From Bacillota bacterium (lineage in GTDB: Bacteria; Bacillota; Clostridia; Christensenellales; SZUA-584), in assembly GCA_023428025.1 (NCBI GenBank), contig JAEYZN010000006.1, positions 62,001 through 126,000 of the forward strand: a stretch of 64,000 nucleotides of DNA, written 5' to 3'. Below are positions 8,377 to 16,354 of the stretch, piece by piece. Position numbers and translations under genes: made by a program. A model generated the notes under the pieces. The model made no database searches and was not told the origin of the DNA. It saw nothing but the letters and a program-made list of their open reading frames with translations. Position 1 is the first letter of the stretch, and the number at the start of each line of letters is the position of its first letter.

Positions 8377-8623
8377 GTCTTTGATGACAGGTTGATCAGT
8401 ATGGGAAAATGTAAGCTATAACAATACTTCACTTAAAACAAAAAGCAAGGTGCATTGTATGTTTCCCTGCTTTCCATTACAAGCGCTGGCTACTCATGAT
8501 TAGTTTTTGAAATACTGTTTTGCAGATACCCCTCATATATGCATTTTCTGTGGGATTCCAATCCCTTCGGCGGTGGTGTGGAGCAAAGCCTCCGCGATCT
8601 TACATAGAAGTCAAATTCAAAAC
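8377..8623. other. intergenic, no gene seen
   Basis: The AT-rich composition continues and then returns to the chromosomal norm toward asnS. Only weak short inverted matches (AGCA..GG/CC..TGCT near 8441-8475) are visible. I see no supported feature. Confidence 0.4.
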
Positions 8624-9994
8624 TCAAAACTCGCAATTCATCGGCGTACGCGGATACGGAATCACGTCGCGGATGTTTTCGACGCCGGTGAGGTAGATCA
8701 GCAGGCGCTCGAAGCCCATGCCGAATCCGGCGTGCGCGCACCCGCCGAATCGCCGCAGGTTGAGATACCAGTACAGCTCATCCTTGGAAACGCCCATCTC
8801 GTCCATGCGGGCCAGCAGCCTGTCGTAACGTGTCTCGCGCTGGCTGCCGCCCATCAGCTCGCCCGCGCCCGGTACCAGCAGGTCCACCGCGGCCACCGTC
8901 TCGTTGTCGTCGTTCTGATACATGTAGAACGCCTTGATCTCTTTCGGCCAGTCGTACACGAACACCGGCGACGCGAAATGCTCGTCCGTCAGATACTTCT
9001 CGTGCTCTTTGGCGATGTCCGACCCGAACTGCGGCTCAAACTCGAAAGCCCGCCCGGAAGACCTCAGGATATCGATGGCCTCGCGGTAAGGCACCCGCGC
9101 GATCGTGGAATCCACCAGCGCCTGAAGCTTATCCTTCAGCGGCGTCTTGGTGTATGTCTCGAGGAAATCCAGCTCGCCCGGCGCGTGCTCCAGAATATAA
9201 CCGACGACGGATTTGAGGAAGTCCTCCTCAACGTCCATCAGACCCTGCAATTCGCAGAAGGCGATCTCCGGCTCGATCATCCAGAACTCGGCGGCGTGCG
9301 TCTTGGTGTTGGAATTCTCCGCGCGGAACGTGGGCCCGAACGTGTATATCTTCTTGAACGCCAGTGCGAATGTCTCGCCTTCCAGCTGGCCCGTCACGGC
9401 GAGCGAGGTGTGCTTACCGAAAAAGTCCTGCGAGAAGTCCGGCTTCATGCCCAATTGCTGCGTGGTGACGGTGAACGTGTTGCCAGCGCCCTCCGCGTCG
9501 TTGCCCGTGATCAGCGGCGTGTGCACATAGAGGTAGCCGTTCTGCTCGAAATAACGATGGACCGCGAAGGAGGCGAGGCTGCGTATGCGGAACACCGCCT
9601 GAAACAGCCGCGTGCGCGGGCGCAGATACGCGATCTCGCGCAGGAACTCCAGCGAGTGCTTCTTGGGCTGCAGCGGATATTCCTCCGGGCAGTCGCCGAG
9701 CAAAATGATATGTTCGGCTTTCAATTCGTATCCGCCGCTTTTTCCCTGAGACGGCGTCAGCCGCCCTTCCACGCCGATCGCCGCGCCCACGCGGTATCCG
9801 CTCACCGCCGCAAAGTCCGGCATGTCGCTGTCATACACCACCTGAAGCGACGCGAAGCACGTGCCGTCGAAAAAATCGATAAAGCCGAAGCTCTTCTGTT
9901 TCCTGTGATTGCGTATCCAGCCCTTTAATGAAACCACCTGTTGCAGATGGCTTTCCGGCGCTGCGAACAACTCGCGCAGATCGATGTTTGTCAT
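8624..9994 (-). CDS. asnS: asparaginyl-tRNA synthetase
   Basis: A 456-residue class IIb aminoacyl-tRNA synthetase that charges tRNA-Asn with asparagine in the cytoplasm. The N-terminal OB-fold anticodon-binding domain shows VSLKGWIRNHRKQKSFGFID. Class II motif 2 is in the FGPTFRAENSNTKTHAAEFW region (FRAE), and motif 3 is GFGMGFERLLIYLTG. The HAAEFWMIEPE segment is typical of AsnS rather than AspS. The start at 9994 has GAAAGG upstream; the in-frame ATG 36 bases earlier lacks one. The presence of asnS implies direct Asn-tRNA charging. Confidence 0.93.
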   Translation of the reverse strand: MTNIDLRELFAAPESHLQQVVSLKGWIRNHRKQKSFGFIDFFDGTCFASLQVVYDSDMPDFAAVSGYRVGAAIGVEGRLTPSQGKSGGYELKAEHIILLGDCPEEYPLQPKKHSLEFLREIAYLRPRTRLFQAVFRIRSLASFAVHRYFEQNGYLYVHTPLITGNDAEGAGNTFTVTTQQLGMKPDFSQDFFGKHTSLAVTGQLEGETFALAFKKIYTFGPTFRAENSNTKTHAAEFWMIEPEIAFCELQGLMDVEEDFLKSVVGYILEHAPGELDFLETYTKTPLKDKLQALVDSTIARVPYREAIDILRSSGRAFEFEPQFGSDIAKEHEKYLTDEHFASPVFVYDWPKEIKAFYMYQNDDNETVAAVDLLVPGAGELMGGSQRETRYDRLLARMDEMGVSKDELYWYLNLRRFGGCAHAGFGMGFERLLIYLTGVENIRDVIPYPRTPMNCEF

Positions 9995-10354
9995 GTTGAG
10001 TAAACCTTTCCGTGCCTGGGGCTGTGTCATAAAGCCCTGATGTTTAAGATTATAACATATTTTCGGGCATAAAATTCCAACAAAATTTCAGGCAGTAAAT
10101 ATCGTAATTGCAGCGATAAACTGCCAAACAGCCGCTTTTTCTGGAAAAGCTATGAAATTGTTAATAGTTTATTCCCTTGACACTATGACAAAAACCGCCG
10201 TAAAATTTAATATGTATGATCATATGCTCAGAAAATGCAGTATTCAGTCGGGATATGCAGCCAGAAATAGAGGCTAAAAAGCTTTGTAAAGGCGGCGTAT
10301 GGGCTGATATCCGATAGCTGCGATAGATATGATCTGATTTAAGGAGGGCTGGTT
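9995..10354. promoter_or_regulatory. divergent promoter region asnS / VanW-type gene
   Basis: Leftward: an extended -10 (TGTTATAAT, TATAAT complement at 10049-10054) serves asnS. Rightward: TTGACA (10177-10182), 18 bases, TAAAAT (10201-10206) serves the VanW gene. No T-box TGGTACCGCG element is present in front of asnS. The rest of the stretch shows no gene. Confidence 0.6.
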
Positions 10355-12097
10355 ATGGGGGGCAAAAAACAGGCATCGAAGGGGAAAAGAAAAAAAGCCA
10401 AGGCGATATTGATCACGCTGATCTGCGTATTGGTCGCGGCTTTGGCCGTGTGCATCGTGTTTCTCGTGATCAACACGCAGCTGAACGACCGCATCATGAG
10501 CAATACGTCCGCGCTGGAGGGCGTCACGGTCAACGGTATCGATATCTCCGGTATGGACAGAGACAAGGCGCTTGAGGCCACGGCGGGCATTGAAGACGAA
10601 CTGCTTTCCAAGATCAACATCTCATTCAGCGTTGAAGGGGAGAGCTTTCAGTATACAGGCCAGGAGCTGGGCGTTGACACCGACTATGAGGAAGTGATGG
10701 ACGAGGCCTTGGCCTATGGCAACACCGGCACGCTGGAGGAGAGGAAAGCGGCCATCGACAAAGCGGAAACGGGAGGCGCCGCCTTCATCGTTTCGATCAA
10801 GCCGGACCGGCAGAAAATGGCGGATGTGCTGCTGCCGCTGAAGAGCACGCTGGACACACAGCCGGTGGACGCTTCGTGCGTTTTCACGCCGTGGGGGCAC
10901 ATGGCGGACGGCACGCCCTTCGAGCAGGACGAGCAGGCGATGATAGAAGCGGCGGCGGATGGCAAGCAGTGGGACAGGCCCGAGCTGGCGCGCATTCCGG
11001 ACAGCGAAATGCCGATAAAGCTGCGCTATAAGTACTGGAAAAACGATAAATACATCGATAACTATAAACCGGCGGATGCGAACATCTCCCGTTTCGTGTA
11101 CACGGAAGGCGTGAACGGCCGGTCTGTGGACATGGAAGCCGTGGTGGACGCGGCATTCGGCCAGGTGGAGAGCGGCGCCTATTCCGACATCACCGGGCCG
11201 GTGGCGCCTGTCGAGCCCGCCGTAAAGGTGGAGGACCTCAAAAAGAGCACCCAGCTGATCTCGTCATGGACGTCCAGCTATTCCAACCACTCCAGCTTTA
11301 ACCGCAACTGGAATGTGACCAAGCTGTCCGGCATCATCAACGGTGCGGCGATTCAGCCGGGGCAGGAGTGGTCGATCAACACCGAAGCAGGCGACAGAAC
11401 GAGCAAGGGCGGCTGGAAGGACGCGGCGGGCATCGTGGACGGCGGCTATGTGGACCAGCCGGGCGGCGGCGTCTGCCAGATATCCAGCACGACCTACAAC
11501 GCGGCGATCCGCTCGGCGATGGAGATCACGGATTCGACGCACCACTCCATCCCGTCGGACTACATCCCGTTCGGGCTGGACGCCACGATCAGCTCGTTCG
11601 GCGGGCCGGACCTCAAGTTCAAAAACCCGTATGCCACGCCCGTTTACATGGTGTCCTATGTGGACCCGAAGGAGAAAACGGCCACTGTGGAGATATACGG
11701 CCCGCTGGTGCCGGACCCCGCATACGGCGATGTGATACTGGACTTCTCGTTTGAGGATGGGGGCACGTTCGGAGAGTCGGTGATGACGTACATATACAAC
11801 TCGACCAAAGCGCCGGACGGCGCCGCGCTGGCTGCCGGGCAGGCATACGAATATGCGAAGATACGCCCCGGCCGCAAAGTGGAGACGTTTATCCATTATA
11901 TCTCGCTGGACGGCAATGAGCTGGCGGTGAAGAGCTTTCACAAATATTCGTGGAACCCGCAGAACGGCAAGACATACGTCAACGGCCCGGACCCGGCCAC
12001 AGTGACGCCCACGCCGCCGCCCGTGCCGACTCTGCCGCCAGAGGACATAACTTTGCCGGAAACGGTATGGCCGCCGGAGATGATCACGCTGCCTTAG
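10355..12097 (+). CDS. VanW family membrane-anchored cell-envelope protein (YoaR-like)
   Basis: A 580-residue protein. A basic N-terminus (GGKKQASKGKRKKAK) and a hydrophobic segment at about residues 17-40 form a signal anchor, so the bulk is extracytoplasmic. Next comes a putative peptidoglycan-binding region (LEGVTVNGIDISGMDRDKAL) and a VanW domain (about 340-450) with DQPGGGVCQISSTTYNAA and HHSIPSDYIPFG. The tail is Pro/Thr-rich (TPTPPPVPTLPP), like a wall-spanning linker. AAGGAGG precedes the ATG. VanW proteins are linked to glycopeptide-resistance clusters and spore or envelope functions, but their activity is not established; resistance should not be inferred from this domain alone. The next gene is an envelope peptidase. 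Confidence 0.85.
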   Translation: MGGKKQASKGKRKKAKAILITLICVLVAALAVCIVFLVINTQLNDRIMSNTSALEGVTVNGIDISGMDRDKALEATAGIEDELLSKINISFSVEGESFQYTGQELGVDTDYEEVMDEALAYGNTGTLEERKAAIDKAETGGAAFIVSIKPDRQKMADVLLPLKSTLDTQPVDASCVFTPWGHMADGTPFEQDEQAMIEAAADGKQWDRPELARIPDSEMPIKLRYKYWKNDKYIDNYKPADANISRFVYTEGVNGRSVDMEAVVDAAFGQVESGAYSDITGPVAPVEPAVKVEDLKKSTQLISSWTSSYSNHSSFNRNWNVTKLSGIINGAAIQPGQEWSINTEAGDRTSKGGWKDAAGIVDGGYVDQPGGGVCQISSTTYNAAIRSAMEITDSTHHSIPSDYIPFGLDATISSFGGPDLKFKNPYATPVYMVSYVDPKEKTATVEIYGPLVPDPAYGDVILDFSFEDGGTFGESVMTYIYNSTKAPDGAALAAGQAYEYAKIRPGRKVETFIHYISLDGNELAVKSFHKYSWNPQNGKTYVNGPDPATVTPTPPPVPTLPPEDITLPETVWPPEMITLP

Positions 12098-12098
12098 A

Positions 12099-12171
12099 GC
12101 AAACGCTGTTCACCGGCGTTTGCCAGCGGCCTGCCAGCGAAGAACCCTGCCGATAAAATGGCTCGGCAGGG
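12099..12171 (+). other. two intergenic hairpins
   Basis: GCAAACGC/GCGTTTGC (12099-12123) and CCCTGCCG/CGGCAGGG (12145-12171) lie between the VanW and NlpC/P60 genes. Neither has a U-tract, so they may attenuate or process the transcript rather than end it. Confidence 0.4.
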
Positions 12172-12202
12172 TGATGCAGCAACAATTTTGACTGGGAGGA
12201 AC

Positions 12203-13891
12203 ATGCTGAAGAAACTGCTTAAAAAGCTGAAGAAGTTATTGCGAATATTGGTCAAGCGAGCCGCACAGCTGCCCGGGAAACTGCGTTGGTTTTTCTATAA
12301 GCCGCGCCATCTGGGGAAGCGCAAGATCAAGCCCCGGTTTTTCATGATCTGCACAGCCGCCGGGCTGGTGTGCGTGGTGCTGATCATCCTGTCGTTTACG
12401 GTGTTCGGCGGCAACCGGGAGACGCCGGTGCAGGCGGGCATGGACCCGCCGTCGGCCGCCACCGCAGGCATATTGGGAGCACTGCCCACGCAGGCGCCGC
12501 AGGAATTGCAGGAATTGCAGGAAACGCAGGAGCCCATACCGACGACGCCGCCCGAGCCCACGCCGATGCAGCTGAAGGAAGGCATGACATCGCCGGAGGT
12601 GGTGCCGCTTCAGGAGCGGCTGATGGAGCTGGATTACATGGAGCGGGACCTGCCGACCGAATACTTCGGGCCGGTGACGGAAAGGTCGCTGGAGCTGTTC
12701 CAGCGCAAGCACGGCCTGCAGATCGACGGCATATACGGCGAGACGACAAAACAGCTGCTCTTTTCCGACGAGGCCAAAAAATACACCGTATCGGTCGGTT
12801 TCTCAGGAACGGATGTCCATGAGATACAGCTTCGGCTTCGAGAGCTTGATTATATCAAAAAGGTGACGGACTACTTCGGGGATGAAACCGAAGCGGCGGT
12901 GAAGGAGTTCCAGCAGCGCAACGGCCTCACGGTGGACGGCAGCGTGGGCGCGCAGACAAAGGAAGTGTTGTTCTCAGACCAGGCCAAAGCGTTCTTTTAC
13001 TCCGTCGGCACGTCGGGCGAAGAGGTGCTGGAGCTGCAAAACAGGCTGTTTGAACTGGGCTATCTCACCACCACGCCGGACGGCGTGTACGGCAAGGATA
13101 CGGAGAACGCGATCAGGCGGTTCCAGCAGAGCAGCGGCTTTATCGACGACGGCTACGCCGGGCCCAAGACGAGGGACTTGCTCTTCTCCGACAAAGCGGA
13201 GAAAAACGCCATCATCATGGGAGACAGCGGCATCGACGTGGTGAACGTGCAGAAGCGGTTGATTGAGCTGAAGTATCTTGGCGGCAAGGCGGACGGCTAT
13301 TTCGGCGCGAACACCGAAGGCGCCGTGAAAGCATTCCAGAAGAGAAACGGGCTCACGGTGGACGGCAAGGTGGGCGCAAAGACGCTGACGGCGCTGCTCT
13401 CCGATTCCGCGAAGAAGGCGTCGTCCGGCAGCAGCGGCGGCTCTTCCGGCAGCGGCGGCAGTTCCGGCAGCAGCGGTTCGTCGGGCGGCAGCAGCGGCGG
13501 CAGTTCCGGTGGCGGTGAAGCGCGTGAAACCTCGGTTGCGGCGCTGATCGAGGTGGCGAAGTCCAAGCTGGGCGCGAAATATGTGCTGGGCGCCAAGGGC
13601 CCCAATCAATTTGACTGTTCCGGCTTCGTGTATTGGTGCCTCAACCAGATCGGCGTCCGGCAGGGTTACATGACGTCGGGCGGCTGGGCGTCCACCTCGA
13701 AATATCCCGTGGTGGAAAAAATGAGCGATATCAAGGCCGGTGACATCATATCGTTCAAGGGCCATGTGGGCATCGCGCTGGGCGGTGGAAAGATGATCGA
13801 CGCCGCGCCCAGCGACGGCGGCGTGCGTATCGGCAATCTCAGCCATTCATATTGGCAGAAAAACTTTATCCGGGCTTACCGCGTGCTGTAA
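12203..13891 (+). CDS. NlpC/P60 peptidoglycan endopeptidase with four PG_binding_1 repeats
   Basis: A 562-residue protein beginning at ATG 12203 with GGGAGGA upstream. Residues 1-45 are basic and cytoplasmic, and a membrane anchor spans about 46-68. Four peptidoglycan-binding repeats follow, each built on 'LQ.RL.EL.Y....D..FG..TE.AV..FQ...GL..DG..G..T...L' with spacers ending LFSD(E/Q/K)A (about 125-410). A low-complexity Ser/Gly linker follows (about 412-445), then the NlpC/P60 domain. Catalytic Cys472 is in FDCSGFVYW and the histidine is in GHVGIALGGG. The domain cleaves D-Glu-meso-DAP-type links in muropeptides. It probably acts in wall remodelling with the adjacent VanW protein. Confidence 0.9.
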   Translation: MLKKLLKKLKKLLRILVKRAAQLPGKLRWFFYKPRHLGKRKIKPRFFMICTAAGLVCVVLIILSFTVFGGNRETPVQAGMDPPSAATAGILGALPTQAPQELQELQETQEPIPTTPPEPTPMQLKEGMTSPEVVPLQERLMELDYMERDLPTEYFGPVTERSLELFQRKHGLQIDGIYGETTKQLLFSDEAKKYTVSVGFSGTDVHEIQLRLRELDYIKKVTDYFGDETEAAVKEFQQRNGLTVDGSVGAQTKEVLFSDQAKAFFYSVGTSGEEVLELQNRLFELGYLTTTPDGVYGKDTENAIRRFQQSSGFIDDGYAGPKTRDLLFSDKAEKNAIIMGDSGIDVVNVQKRLIELKYLGGKADGYFGANTEGAVKAFQKRNGLTVDGKVGAKTLTALLSDSAKKASSGSSGGSSGSGGSSGSSGSSGGSSGGSSGGGEARETSVAALIEVAKSKLGAKYVLGAKGPNQFDCSGFVYWCLNQIGVRQGYMTSGGWASTSKYPVVEKMSDIKAGDIISFKGHVGIALGGGKMIDAAPSDGGVRIGNLSHSYWQKNFIRAYRVL

Positions 13892-13938
13892 CAGGCCGCA
13901 GAGAACGGTAAAAACGTATAACAGGCAAACAGCAACTG

Positions 13939-13968
13939 GCCCGCAGCCGATACCTGCGGGCTTTTTCT
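13939..13968 (+). terminator. rho-independent terminator
   Basis: GCCCGCAG (13939-13946) pairs with CTGCGGGC (13954-13961) and is followed by TTTTTCTT. It ends the VanW/NlpC transcript. Confidence 0.9.
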
Positions 13969-14235
13969 TATCATGAAAAAACCACACGCTAAGCGAGTGA
14001 GCGACAGCTACATTGCCCACACTTTCAGGCTTACGACTGCAAAGTGCCGTGGATGCTGCCGCGGGCTTCTCACTGGCCTGTTCTGCCATGACCAGCTAAA
14101 AAAAGAAATAGATCTTTGAAAATCCTTGACAAGTGATTATAATGATATTTTTATTAAAACTTTAATAATATAAAGTATAAAATAATATGTTAAAAAACGG
14201 AGTGGTAAAGCATATGCTTCAAGCCGTCCGTGCGT

Positions 14236-14343
14236 ATGCCGTACGCGCTGATCGCGGCGTTGTGCGGTAGGATCGCGATAAAAGACTATATCAGCCGGTA
14301 TGACGCCATGCTAAAGGACGCCTATAAGCGCCGGCAAAGGTAA
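14236..14343 (+). CDS. candidate 35-residue small protein
   Basis: ATG 14236 to TAA 14341 gives MPYALIAALCGRIAIKDYIS.. followed by a basic end KRRQR. A hydrophobic start and basic C-terminus would suit a small membrane-associated peptide or the tail of a decayed gene. There is no clear ribosome site. TTGACA occurs 105 bases upstream (14126-14131), without a good -10. Confidence 0.2.
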   Translation: MPYALIAALCGRIAIKDYISRYDAMLKDAYKRRQR

Positions 14344-14477
14344 GCACCTGTACTCTGCGACGGCTGTTTGCGCTGGTCAGGCTGTTTTTCGAAAGACCAG
14401 GGTGACCGGCGCCCGGGCGATAAAGGGCAGGTGTGTTCGTCTGCAATCATCTGGGCGGGTAGCCGCACACGTTTTGT

Positions 14478-14506
14478 TTGAGTTTTCCATCCGATTATAG
14501 TATGAT
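14478..14506 (+). promoter_or_regulatory. sigma-A-like promoter for the sensor operon
   Basis: TTGAGT (14478-14483), 17 bases, TATGAT (14501-14506). It lies about 230 bases before the response-regulator gene, leaving a long leader. Confidence 0.55.
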
Positions 14507-14734
14507 GCTATTGGCGCTCTGGCAGCCTGAAATTTACAAGGCCGCCATCGGCTGCCCGGCGGCGGCGTTCAGGCGCTGCGGCGAAACCGGGGCATAAAAT
14601 GAACTTCTTTTGGCTGCTCAACTATGGCTTTCATAATATACACTGGCCGCCCGGGAACGGACGTATGCCCGATATCCTTTTTGAAATACTATGGAAATGG
14701 TAATTTCGCATGGTTCGGCCGGAAGGAGAGAACG

Positions 14735-16354
14735 ATGTACAAACTGATTATCGTGGACGACGAGGAAGAAGTCAGACAAGGCATTATCGACAAGATCGAC
14801 TGGGCCGCTTTTGACTTTGAGGTGATCGGGCAGGCGGAAAACGGCCGCGAAGCGCTGGATATCATTGAGGAAAACGTGCCCGACGTCGTCATCACGGACA
14901 TTTGTATGCCGCTGATGGACGGCCTGGAGCTGGCTGGTGTTATCCGGGAGTCTTTTCCCACCGTTAAAATGGTGATACTGACGGGGTTTGACGAGTTCAA
15001 ATTCGCCCAGCAGGCCATCCGGCACGGCGTCGCGGACTATATCTTAAAGCCCGTGCTGCCCAGAGACATCAACGAACTCATGCAGAAGCTGAAGAGCCGC
15101 ATCGAGCAGGAGATAGAGGAGAAGGAAGACAGGGACAAGCTCCGGCAGCATTACATCGAAAGCCTGCCGATATTGAAGGACAGTTTTTTGTCCTCGCTGC
15201 TGACGGGCCCGCAGGACGCCCGTGAGATCGCGCAGAAGACGGACGTTTTCGGCCTGAACTTAAGCGGCAGCTATTACACCACAGCGGTCGTCAGCATAGA
15301 CGCCGAAAGCCTGCAGGAGGGCCACGACGCGGAGCTGATGAAATTCGCAGTGCTGAATATCGCGCAGGAGATCGTATCGCGGCGGTCCATTGGCGAGGCT
15401 TTTTTCTACGACAATATGCCGGTCATCATCGCCGGTGTGGAGAACGACGAAAAGAAAATCGCGTATAACCGCGTGTATTTGACGTTGGAAGAGATCCGGC
15501 AGAACGTGGAGAAGTTTTTGAAGCTGACCATCACGGCAGGGGTCGGCAGCTTCTTCTGTGGGCTGGGCCATATGAAGGAAAGCTATCATTCGGCCCTGAC
15601 GGCGCTGGAATACAAGCTGGTGCTCGAGGGCAACAAGGTGATATCTGTGGACGACCTGGAGCCGGAAATCACCGATGTGATCCTGCTGGACGAGAAAAAG
15701 GAGCGCGCGCTCATCACCAGCATCAAATTCGGCAGCGAGGAGGACGTGGCGGATGCGGTGGACGCGCTGTTCGAGGACCTGGACGGCGTCAAAGCGTCCA
15801 TCCGCGACTACCAGATCTACTTCATCGAGGTATTCGCGGTGCTGTCCCGGCTGGCCAAGGTGCTCCGGCTGGATGTGGAGGGCATTTTCCCCAGCCATTC
15901 CATGTATGTGGAGATCGGCAGCTTCAATAACATGGACGAAATCAAGGCGTACATCAAAAGCCTGAGCCTGCGCCTGATGGACCAGGTTGCCGACCGCATG
16001 GTGAATTCCACGCAGGTGCTGCTGGAAAAGGCCCAGTCATATATAGATCAGAACTATCAGGACCCCGATCTCACCATACAGAAGCTGGCGGACCATCTGT
16101 TTATCAGCGCCAGCTATCTCAGCCTGATCTTCAAGAAGGAAGCCGGGCAGACGTTTCTGAAATACCTGATCAGCGTCCGGCTGGAGGCGGCCAAAGCGAT
16201 GCTGCGCGACCCGGAAACCAAGGTGACCGAGGTGGCGGAGAAGGTGGGTTACCCGGATGTGAGCTACTTCAGCTATTTCTTCAAGAAGAACTTCGGCGTG
16301 TCGCCCCGTGAATACAGGAGCCGCCTCTTCGATAAAAAGGAGCAGGCGCTGTGA
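14735..16354 (+). CDS. AraC-family response regulator (YesN-like)
   Basis: A 539-residue cytoplasmic transcription regulator. The receiver domain (1-120) carries the acidic pocket IVDDEEE and phospho-acceptor Asp55 in VVITDICMPLMDG. A long middle region follows. The C-terminal AraC-type DNA-binding domain (about 435-535) has two helix-turn-helix units (DLTIQKLADHLFISASYLS and KVTEVAEKVGYPDVSYFSYF). ATG 14735 follows GGAAGGAGAG. Its stop overlaps the kinase start. It probably activates the adjoining sugar transporter and fucose genes when phosphorylated by the kinase. Confidence 0.9.
   Translation: MYKLIIVDDEEEVRQGIIDKIDWAAFDFEVIGQAENGREALDIIEENVPDVVITDICMPLMDGLELAGVIRESFPTVKMVILTGFDEFKFAQQAIRHGVADYILKPVLPRDINELMQKLKSRIEQEIEEKEDRDKLRQHYIESLPILKDSFLSSLLTGPQDAREIAQKTDVFGLNLSGSYYTTAVVSIDAESLQEGHDAELMKFAVLNIAQEIVSRRSIGEAFFYDNMPVIIAGVENDEKKIAYNRVYLTLEEIRQNVEKFLKLTITAGVGSFFCGLGHMKESYHSALTALEYKLVLEGNKVISVDDLEPEITDVILLDEKKERALITSIKFGSEEDVADAVDALFEDLDGVKASIRDYQIYFIEVFAVLSRLAKVLRLDVEGIFPSHSMYVEIGSFNNMDEIKAYIKSLSLRLMDQVADRMVNSTQVLLEKAQSYIDQNYQDPDLTIQKLADHLFISASYLSLIFKKEAGQTFLKYLISVRLEAAKAMLRDPETKVTEVAEKVGYPDVSYFSYFFKKNFGVSPREYRSRLFDKKEQAL

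Larger units (their letters stand above)
13970..14734. other. 765-base intergenic region before the two-component locus
   Basis: The left half includes an AT-rich segment (14100-14200). A 35-codon frame and a good sigma-A-like promoter are listed separately. No full-length gene is seen; the leftward frame across 13847-14089 overlaps the NlpC gene end and terminator and is shadow. Confidence 0.5.

Noticed and set aside
9995..10354. T-box leader before asnS
   Set aside because: No TGGTACCGCG-type core or terminator/antiterminator pair is present; only promoter elements are seen.
13847..14089. 80-codon leftward frame after the NlpC gene
   Set aside because: It overlaps the NlpC/P60 3' end and its terminator; no ribosome site and no family.
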